Of a stretch of 38,999 bases of DNA, positions 32,886-38,999 are shown piece by piece (the first letter of the stretch is position 1; every line of letters starts with the position of its first letter). The DNA is from an uncultured Leptotrichiaceae bacterium (GTDB lineage Bacteria; Fusobacteriota; Fusobacteriia; Fusobacteriales; Leptotrichiaceae). Under the pieces are notes generated by a model, which saw only the letters and a program-made list of their open reading frames with translations, had not been told where the DNA came from and ran no database searches. The stretch covers positions 1-38,999 of the forward strand of contig CALHVR010000030.1 in the NCBI GenBank assembly GCA_938037005.1, given 5' to 3'. The position numbers were made by a program, and so were the translations under genes.

Positions 32886-33366
32886 AGAACACGAAATATT
32901 AATAATAGCCAAAAATACAGATGGTATAGTTTCAAGAATAATGTCATTATTTAATAGAAGAGGTTATACAGTTCAAAAAATGACAGCGGGAATTACTAAT
33001 AAGCCAGGATATGCAAGGCTTACATTATCTGTAAATGGAGATGATAAAACATTAGATCAAATACAAAAACAAGTTTATAAAATTGTGGATGTTGTTAAAG
33101 TTAAAGTTTTTCCTGAAGAAGGAACAATTAGAAGAGAATTGATGTTAGTAAAAATAAAATCAGATTCAGAAAATAGAGCACAAATAGTTCAAATTGCAGA
33201 TATTTATAGAAGTAAAATTTTAGATGTATCACCTACATCTATTACAATAGAGCTTACCGGGGATGTAAAAAAATTAAGAGGTTTTTTAGAAATTATGAAA
33301 CCATATGGAATATTAGAAGTCGCAAAAACAGGAGTTCTTGCGATGAGCCGTGGAGAAAAAATGTAA
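32878..33366 (+). CDS. ilvN: Acetolactate synthase, regulatory subunit
   Basis: The small subunit that stabilises IlvB and confers valine feedback inhibition. It has 162 residues (IlvH/IlvN small-subunit length). An N-terminal ACT domain (ILIIAKNTDGIVSRIMSLFN then RRGYTVQKMTAG) covers residues 5-80. The C-terminal domain holds LMLVKIKSDSENRAQIVQIA and ends with the typical ILEVAKTGVLAMSRGEK. The start ATG lies within the end of ilvB. The gap to leuA is 52 bases and contains a ribosome site and a hairpin discussed with leuA. It is sometimes named ilvH in other species. Confidence 0.95.
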   Translation: MTKEHEILIIAKNTDGIVSRIMSLFNRRGYTVQKMTAGITNKPGYARLTLSVNGDDKTLDQIQKQVYKIVDVVKVKVFPEEGTIRRELMLVKIKSDSENRAQIVQIADIYRSKILDVSPTSITIELTGDVKKLRGFLEIMKPYGILEVAKTGVLAMSRGEKM

Positions 33367-33379
33367 AATTTTAGAGAAG

Positions 33380-33418
33380 AGAGGGAAAATAATTATAAAG
33401 TATAATTATTTGTAAAAT
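33380..33418 (+). promoter_or_regulatory. leuA ribosome-binding region with hairpin between Shine-Dalgarno and start
   Basis: The only Shine-Dalgarno-like sequence is AGAGGG at 33380-33385, 33 bases before the leuA ATG. A perfect 10-bp hairpin, AATAATTATA (33388-33397) with TATAATTATT (33401-33410) and an AAG loop, lies between. Folding removes 23 bases, leaving an effective spacing of about 10. An in-frame TAA at 33413 rules out an upstream leuA start. Confidence 0.6.
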
Positions 33419-34930
33419 ATGAAACATATAAAAATATTCGATACAACACTAAGAGATGGAGAACAAACTCCTAGAGTAAATCTTAATGCACAAGAAAAAT
33501 TGCGAATAGCAAAACAGTTGGAAAGTTTAGGAGTAGATATAATAGAAGCAGGATTTGCAATTGCATCGCCTGGAGATTTTGAGGCAGTTAAGTTAATTGC
33601 AAAAAATATAAAAAAATCAACTGTAACGAGTTTAGCGAGAGCTGCAAAAAAAGATATTGAAACGGCTGCAGAGGCATTGAAAGAAGCGGCAAAGCCAAGA
33701 ATACATACTTTTATTGCAACATCGCCAATTCATAGAGAATATAAACTTAAAATGAGTAAAGAACAAATTCTTGAAAGAGTAAGAGAGATGGTAGCCTATG
33801 CAAAAACATTAGTTGATGATATAGAGTTTTCAGCTGAGGATGCTTTAAGAACTGAAAAAGAGTATTTGGTGGAAGTGTACGAAGCGGCGATTCAAGCTGG
33901 AGCGACTACTCTTAATGTGCCTGACACTGTTGGGTATAGAACTCCAAATGAAATGTTTGAGCTTATAAGCTACTTAAAAGAAAATGTAAAAGGTATTGAA
34001 AATGTAGATATTTCAGTACATTGCCATGACGATTTAGGGCTTTCAGTGGCAAATTCGATAGCAGCAATTCAAGCCGGGGCGACTCAAGTGGAATGTACAA
34101 TAAATGGACTTGGAGAAAGAGCTGGAAATACTTCTTTAGAAGAAGTTGTTATGATTTTACAAACAAGAGAAGATTTATTCAAAGAATATAAAACAAATAT
34201 TGATTCAAAACAAATTTATCCAACAAGTAAGTTAGTAAGTTTATTGACAGGAATTGGGACGCAGCCAAATAAAGCAATTGTGGGAGCGAATGCCTTTGCA
34301 CATGAATCAGGAATACATCAACACGGTGTATTAGCAAATGCTGAAACTTATGAGATTATAAAACCTGAAACTGTAGGAAGAAACACGGATAGTTTAGTTT
34401 TAGGGAAATTATCTGGGAAACATGCTTTTATACAAAAATTAGAATCATTGGGATTTGGAGATGTTGAAGAAAATAGAGTTGAAAAATTGTTTCAACAATT
34501 TAAAAACTTGGCAGATAAGAAAAAATATGTTTTAGATGAAGATATTATAGCTTTAGTTGCTGGAGATGTAGCTAAATTTAAAGGGAGAATAGAATTAAAA
34601 CATTTTGAAATTTCAAGAAAAGAAGGCAATAAGCCTAAAGCGATAGTAACTATTATGTTAGATGATGAAGAGTATGAAAAAGAAGCATCAGGAGATGGAC
34701 CGGTTGATGCAGCGTATAATGCGATAAATATTGCTTTAAATGATAGGATTGTTCTTGATGAATATAAACTTGAAGCAATAACTGGAGATACTGACGCTCA
34801 AGCTCAAGTAGTTGTAATTATTGAAAATAACGGAAATCGATTTATTGGAAGAGGACAAAGTACTGATGTTGTAGAAGCAAGTATTGAAGCTTATATAAAT
34901 GCGATTAATAGACTTTATAAAGAAAATTAA
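33419..34930 (+). CDS. leuA: 2-isopropylmalate synthase
   Basis: First committed step of leucine synthesis: acetyl-CoA plus 2-oxoisovalerate to 2-isopropylmalate. It has 503 residues: a TIM barrel (about 1-270), linker, and a C-terminal LeuA regulatory dimer domain (about 375-500, DGPVDAAYNAINIAL). Active-site stretches are FDTTLRDGEQTP (the usual Ser-Pro-Gly here reads Thr-Pro-Arg), HCHDDLGLSVANS and HESGIHQHGVL. The overall length and the regulatory domain favour LeuA, though a citramalate synthase cannot be excluded from motifs alone. The start is fixed by an in-frame stop six bases upstream; the Shine-Dalgarno is separated from it by a hairpin. Confidence 0.93.
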   Translation: MKHIKIFDTTLRDGEQTPRVNLNAQEKLRIAKQLESLGVDIIEAGFAIASPGDFEAVKLIAKNIKKSTVTSLARAAKKDIETAAEALKEAAKPRIHTFIATSPIHREYKLKMSKEQILERVREMVAYAKTLVDDIEFSAEDALRTEKEYLVEVYEAAIQAGATTLNVPDTVGYRTPNEMFELISYLKENVKGIENVDISVHCHDDLGLSVANSIAAIQAGATQVECTINGLGERAGNTSLEEVVMILQTREDLFKEYKTNIDSKQIYPTSKLVSLLTGIGTQPNKAIVGANAFAHESGIHQHGVLANAETYEIIKPETVGRNTDSLVLGKLSGKHAFIQKLESLGFGDVEENRVEKLFQQFKNLADKKKYVLDEDIIALVAGDVAKFKGRIELKHFEISRKEGNKPKAIVTIMLDDEEYEKEASGDGPVDAAYNAINIALNDRIVLDEYKLEAITGDTDAQAQVVVIIENNGNRFIGRGQSTDVVEASIEAYINAINRLYKEN

Positions 34931-34950
34931 AGAAGAAGAGGAGAAGGAGA

Positions 34951-35796
34951 ATGGGGGAAAATAAAAAAATATTGATTAAAATATTTTTTATATTTGTAGT
35001 TATAATTATTACATTTTTAGGGTATGCTCATTATGAATATACAAATATAAAAATAAAAGAAATAACACTTGAATCAAAAGATATTCCACAAGAATTTGAT
35101 GGTAAAAGAATTATGTTTGTGGCAGATTATCAAATTGATACAAAAGCAAGATATAATAAAGCACAAATGAAAAGAATAAATAAAATTATGAATGAAACTC
35201 CTAAAGATATGATTTTAATGGGTGGAGATTATGTGAATTGGACTGGGAAAATAGATAAATTTTATAATGACATGAAAGATTTACAAATACCACAATATGG
35301 AGTTTATACAATTTTAGGAAATCATGATTATATTGATGATGCGATTGCAGTTGAAAAACTTAAATCTTTAGGTTATGAAGTTTTAAGAAATGAAAATAAA
35401 CAAGTGAAAATAGGTGAAAGCTATATAAATATTGCTGGTGTGGAAGATTTGTGGAAAGGGAAACCTAATGCAACTGAAGCGTTAAAAAATATTGATGAAA
35501 AAGATTTTACAATTTTACTTAATCATAATCCAGAATATTTTGAAAATATGACTGAAGAAGATAAAAATAAGTCGGACATAATATTGTCAGGACATGTTCA
35601 CGGTGGACAAGTAACTTTTTTTGGTAAAATAATTCATAGACCTGTAAAAAACTTGGGAAAATATGGCTATGGAATGAAAAACTACGGTGGACATAAATTA
35701 TACATAACATCAGGGCTAGGTGGATCAGCTTTTGAAATGTATATAAGATTTTTTGCACAGCCAGAAGTTGTAGTGTTTAAACTTAAAAAAATATAA
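34951..35796 (+). CDS. Membrane-anchored calcineurin-like metallophosphoesterase (YkuE-like) inside the leu operon
   Basis: 281 residues: a transmembrane anchor at about residues 6-26, then a calcineurin-type phosphoesterase fold, probably outside the cytoplasm. Metal motifs are GGDYVN (Asp93, Asn96), GNHD (Asn124, His125, Asp126), LNHNPEYF (His192) and GHVHGGQ (His215, His217). The first motif, normally DxH, reads ADYQID, so Gln61 replaces the histidine after Asp59. YkuE-type relatives act on lipid-linked or nucleotide phosphates; the substrate here is unknown. GGAGAAGGAG precedes the ATG, 20 bases after leuA, and leuC starts 50 bases later, so it is embedded in the operon although it has no known role in leucine synthesis. 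Confidence 0.87.
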   Translation: MGENKKILIKIFFIFVVIIITFLGYAHYEYTNIKIKEITLESKDIPQEFDGKRIMFVADYQIDTKARYNKAQMKRINKIMNETPKDMILMGGDYVNWTGKIDKFYNDMKDLQIPQYGVYTILGNHDYIDDAIAVEKLKSLGYEVLRNENKQVKIGESYINIAGVEDLWKGKPNATEALKNIDEKDFTILLNHNPEYFENMTEEDKNKSDIILSGHVHGGQVTFFGKIIHRPVKNLGKYGYGMKNYGGHKLYITSGLGGSAFEMYIRFFAQPEVVVFKLKKI

Positions 35797-35846
35797 GAAA
35801 ATAAATAATTAAGATGAATTAGAAAAAGATAAATGGAGGGAAAATC

Positions 35847-37262
35847 ATGGCAAATAAACCAAAAACATTGTTTGATAAATTGTGGGAAAAGCATGTAATT
35901 ACAGGAGAAGAAGGAGAAGCTCAACTTTTGTATATTGATTTACATTTAATTCACGAAGTTACATCGCCACAAGCATTTTCTGGACTTAGAATTGCAGGGA
36001 GAAAAGTGAGAAGACCAGATTTAACATTTGGGACAATGGATCATAATACACCTACAACTATGGAAGAAAGACTGGATATTCAAGATAAGATTTCCAAAGC
36101 TCAATTAGAGGCGTTGGCAGTAAATTGTAAGGAATTTGGAATAACATTAGTTGATATGTTCCATGATCAAAATGGAATTGTTCATATGGTAGGACCTGAG
36201 CAAGGATTGACACAACCAGGAAAAACGATAGTTTGTGGAGATAGTCACACTGCAACGCATGGAGCTTTTGGAGCGATAGCTTTTGGGATTGGGACGAGTG
36301 AAGTGGAACATGTTTTAGCAACTCAAACAATTTGGCAAAAAAAACCAAAAACAATGGGGATAGAAATAACGGGGAAATTACAAAAAGGAGTTTACGCAAA
36401 AGATATAATTTTACATATTATTAAAACTCACGGAATTGGACTTGGAAATGGATATGCGTTTGAATTTTTTGGAGATACAATAAGAGAGATGTCTATGGAA
36501 GGAAGAATGACAATTTGTAATATGGCGATTGAAGGTGGTGGGAAATTTGGAGTAATTGCTCCAGATCAAACAACTTTTGATTACGTAAGAGGAAGAAAAT
36601 ACGCTCCAAAAGGTGAAGAGTTAGAGAAAAAAATAGAAGAATGGAAAGAATTGTATACGGACTCAGTGGATGCGTATGATGTTCACATAAAAGTAGATGT
36701 TTCAAACTTGGCTCCTCAAATTACTTGGGGGACAAATCCTGAAATGGGAATAAATATTGATGAAAAATTTCCAGAAATAAAAGATCATAACGATGAGAGG
36801 GCTTATAGCTATATGGGATTAAAGCCGGGAGGCTCACCGTTCGATATTCCAGTAAAACATGTGTTTATTGGATCTTGTACAAATGGAAGATTAGCAGATT
36901 TAAAAGAAGCAGCAAAAATTGTAAAAGGGAGAAAAGTTCATTCTAACATTAAAGCGGTTGTAGTTCCAGGCTCTCAAGTAGTTAAAAAGGAAGCAGAAAG
37001 AACAGGATTAGCTAAAATATTTAAAGATGCTGGATTTGAATGGAGAGAAGCTGGATGTTCAACATGTTTAGGAATGAATCCGGATTTGATACCATCTGGA
37101 GAACATTGTGCTTCAACTTCTAATAGAAATTTTGAAGGAAGACAAGGTAAAGGAGCAAGAACACATTTAGTAAGTCCGGCAATGGCAGCAGCAGCAGCTA
37201 TTTATGGTAAATTTATAGACGTTAGAGAAGAGGAGAGAATTAAAGATGAAGCCATTTACTAA
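35847..37262 (+). CDS. leuC: 3-isopropylmalate dehydratase, large subunit
   Basis: An aconitase-family [4Fe-4S] isomerase of 2- and 3-isopropylmalate. It has 471 residues. Cluster cysteines are Cys344 (GSCTNGR), Cys404 and Cys407 (CSTCLGMNPD), close to the E. coli positions. CGDSHTATHGAFGAIAFGIG and FGTMDHNTPT are standard. TGGAGGG lies before the ATG. The end overlaps leuD by 17 bases, which should couple translation of the two subunits in equal amounts. Confidence 0.97.
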   Translation: MANKPKTLFDKLWEKHVITGEEGEAQLLYIDLHLIHEVTSPQAFSGLRIAGRKVRRPDLTFGTMDHNTPTTMEERLDIQDKISKAQLEALAVNCKEFGITLVDMFHDQNGIVHMVGPEQGLTQPGKTIVCGDSHTATHGAFGAIAFGIGTSEVEHVLATQTIWQKKPKTMGIEITGKLQKGVYAKDIILHIIKTHGIGLGNGYAFEFFGDTIREMSMEGRMTICNMAIEGGGKFGVIAPDQTTFDYVRGRKYAPKGEELEKKIEEWKELYTDSVDAYDVHIKVDVSNLAPQITWGTNPEMGINIDEKFPEIKDHNDERAYSYMGLKPGGSPFDIPVKHVFIGSCTNGRLADLKEAAKIVKGRKVHSNIKAVVVPGSQVVKKEAERTGLAKIFKDAGFEWREAGCSTCLGMNPDLIPSGEHCASTSNRNFEGRQGKGARTHLVSPAMAAAAAIYGKFIDVREEERIKDEAIY

Positions 37263-37821
37263 GTATGAAGGGACAATCGTCCCAATAATGAATAACAGCA
37301 TAGATACAGATCAATTAATTCCAAAACAATATTTGAAAAGTATTGAAAAAACAGGATTTGGGGACCATGTTTTTGATGAGTGGAGATATAATGAAGATGG
37401 AACAAATAATATGGAATTTAATTTGAATAAGCCTGAATATAAAAATGGGACAATTTTAATTACTGGAGATAATTTTGGTTGTGGATCATCGAGAGAACAC
37501 GCGGCTTGGGCACTTCAAGACTATGGATTTCATGTAATTGTAGCTGGAGGATACTCAGGAATTTTCTATATGAACTGGTTAAATAACGGACATTTACCTA
37601 TAACTTTACCACTTGAGCAAAGATTGGAATTGGCAGCACTTCCGGGAGATGAAAAAGTTGTAGTTGACTTGGAAAATAGTAAATTAATCGCAAATGGGAA
37701 AGAATATCAGTTTGAATTGGAAGAAGCTTGGAGGCAAAGATTGTTAAAAGGGTTAGATACAATAGGATTGACATTACAACATGAAGATAAAATAAAAGAA
37801 TATGAGTTAAAAAGAAGTTAA
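37246..37821 (+). CDS. leuD: 3-isopropylmalate dehydratase, small subunit
   Basis: The swivel-domain partner of LeuC, 191 residues, longer class (E. coli-like, about 200) rather than the archaeal 165-residue type. Landmarks are NSIDTDQLIPKQYLK near the start, GDNFGCGSSREHAAWALQDY in the middle and ITLPLEQRLEL after it. The ATG lies inside the end of leuC with GAGGAGAG upstream. leuB starts 34 bases later. Confidence 0.96.
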   Translation: MKPFTKYEGTIVPIMNNSIDTDQLIPKQYLKSIEKTGFGDHVFDEWRYNEDGTNNMEFNLNKPEYKNGTILITGDNFGCGSSREHAAWALQDYGFHVIVAGGYSGIFYMNWLNNGHLPITLPLEQRLELAALPGDEKVVVDLENSKLIANGKEYQFELEEAWRQRLLKGLDTIGLTLQHEDKIKEYELKRS

Positions 37822-37855
37822 ATATAAGTCAAGAATAGAAAATAGGAGAAGAGAA

Positions 37856-38914
37856 ATGGAATATAAAATTGCGGTATTAAAAGGAGATGGAATAGGACCG
37901 GAGATAGTAGATGAAGCTATAAAAGTATTAGATAAAATCGGAGAAAAATTTGGTCATAAATTTATTTATATACAAGGATATTTAGGTGGAGAATCTATTG
38001 ACAAATATGGAATACCTTATTCAGAAGAGACAGCAAAAATTTGTAAAGAAAGTGATGCAATTTTATTAGGTTCAGTTGGAGGGCCTAAATGGGATACAGT
38101 TAATCCTAATAAAAGACCTGAGAAAGGATTGCTTCAAATTAGAAAAGATTTGGGTGTGTACACAAATTTAAGACCTGCAGTTTTATTTAAAGAATTAAAA
38201 AGTGCTAGTCCATTAAAAGACGAAATAATTGGAGATGGATTAGACGTAATGATTATTAGAGAATTGACAGGTGGAATATATTTTGGATCAAGAGAATATT
38301 CAGATGAAAAAGCTGTAGATACTTTGCCTTACACAAGAATGGAAATAGAGAGAATTGCTAAAAAAGCATTTGAAATAGCAAAAGTGAGAAGTAAAAAACT
38401 AATGAGTGTTGATAAGCATAATGTTTTAGATACATCAAAGTTATGGAGAAAAATTGTAAATGAAATTTCAAAACAATATCCAGATGTTGAAGTGTCACAT
38501 ATGTATGTTGATAATGCAGCAATGCAGTTAATTGCAAATCCAAGACAATTTGATGTAATTTTAACAGATAATATGTTTGGTGATATTTTATCTGATGAAG
38601 CTTCAATGTTGACAGGATCACTTGGAATGCTTCCGTCAGCAAGTTTAGGAGATGGAACTCGTGGACTTTATGAGCCAAGTCATGGTTCTGCACCAGATAT
38701 AGCAGGACAAAATATAGCAAATCCAATAGCGACAATACTTTCAGCAGCTATGATGCTTAGATATTCGTTTGGTTTACAAAAAGAGGCAGATACAATAGAA
38801 AAAGCTATAACAGAAGTTTTACAAGCTGGATATAGAACAGCTGATATTTATATAGATGGGATGATTAAGCTAGGAACTAAGGAAATGGGTACTGAGATCG
38901 CTAAAAGAATATAA
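37856..38914 (+). CDS. leuB: 3-isopropylmalate dehydrogenase
   Basis: An NAD-dependent oxidative decarboxylation that yields 2-oxoisocaproate, the last step before leucine transamination. It has 352 residues, the normal length. Seen are GDGIGPEIVDEA at the start, GSVGGPKWD, RELTGGIYFG with the catalytic tyrosine, SVDKHNVLDTSKLWR with the catalytic lysine, the metal-binding DNMFGDILSDEAS, and the NAD-binding EPSHGSAPDIAGQNIANP. AGGAGAAG precedes the ATG. It is the last gene of the ilv-leu cluster, closed by a terminator 19 bases on. Confidence 0.97.
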   Translation: MEYKIAVLKGDGIGPEIVDEAIKVLDKIGEKFGHKFIYIQGYLGGESIDKYGIPYSEETAKICKESDAILLGSVGGPKWDTVNPNKRPEKGLLQIRKDLGVYTNLRPAVLFKELKSASPLKDEIIGDGLDVMIIRELTGGIYFGSREYSDEKAVDTLPYTRMEIERIAKKAFEIAKVRSKKLMSVDKHNVLDTSKLWRKIVNEISKQYPDVEVSHMYVDNAAMQLIANPRQFDVILTDNMFGDILSDEASMLTGSLGMLPSASLGDGTRGLYEPSHGSAPDIAGQNIANPIATILSAAMMLRYSFGLQKEADTIEKAITEVLQAGYRTADIYIDGMIKLGTKEMGTEIAKRI

Positions 38915-38930
38915 AATATTGCTAAAAGAA

Positions 38931-38980
38931 ATCCTTTAAATGATATGTAAAAAATTATGTATTATTTAAAGGTTTTTTTG
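38931..38980 (+). terminator. Terminator ending the ilv-leu cluster
   Basis: CCTTTAAATGA (38933-38943) pairs with TTATTTAAAGG (38962-38972, one G-U), followed by seven T residues. Confidence 0.88.
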
Positions 38981-38999
38981 TTTAATATAGAGAAATAAA

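Noticed and set aside
38895..38931. Short direct repeat GCTAAAAGAA around the leuB end
   Set aside because: Two imperfectly spaced short AT-rich copies, one inside the leuB coding end; most likely chance.

Overview
The window comes from an AT-rich bacterium (about 30% G+C by eye). It has outer-membrane-type features: secreted TPR proteins, a lipoprotein, and a secreted LD-carboxypeptidase-like protein. Gene content, base composition and codon choice point to Fusobacteriota, most likely Leptotrichiaceae (Leptotrichia/Sebaldella-like); this is an inference. I see no IS element, phage gene, CRISPR array, tRNA or rRNA.

Layout. (1) 1-2000: end of a YitT-family membrane protein, then a cobalamin riboswitch with a terminator in front of the anaerobic cobaltochelatase gene cbiK. 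(2) 2078-9690: a cobalamin-dependent glycerol/1,2-propanediol dehydratase locus: aquaglyceroporin, one PduB-type tandem-BMC shell protein, dehydratase subunits PduC, PduD and PduE, reactivase PduG, and a fused PduH-GlcG/PduO-C protein. Both small dehydratase subunits keep encapsulation-type N-terminal helices, yet only one shell gene is present. No aldehyde dehydrogenase, PduL, alcohol dehydrogenase, adenosyltransferase or hexameric/pentameric shell gene is in view. (3) 9839-13831: divergent MreB-like protein, DNA polymerase III delta-prime-like protein, phosphohexomutase and an unknown protein. (4) 13902-19583, minus strand: proS, a secreted S66 peptidase and a secreted TPR protein, with a separate TPR-like lipoprotein gene upstream. 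(5) 19818-27918: tex, lactate permease, flavodoxin, a small cupin, folC (minus), an EamA transporter, rpsT and a 47-residue membrane-protein sORF. (6) 28106-38980: branched-chain amino acid cluster ilvD-ilvA-ilvB-ilvN-leuA-(metallophosphoesterase)-leuC-leuD-leuB, closed by a strong terminator. ilvC and ilvE are not present.

How the parts work together. CbiK inserts cobalt for B12 synthesis and is shut off by B12 through the riboswitch. The B12 made feeds the dehydratase, which needs its ATP-driven reactivase, and the aquaporin lets glycerol or propanediol in. The ilv/leu cluster covers isoleucine, valine and leucine synthesis apart from the reductoisomerase and transaminase steps.

Most unusual points: the reduced microcompartment locus with a single trimeric shell protein; the PduH-GlcG fusion with no histidine in the GlcG part; a perfect hairpin between the Shine-Dalgarno and the leuA start that would bring them into register; a metallophosphoesterase with a DxQ first motif inside the leu operon; and a well-signalled 47-aa membrane sORF.
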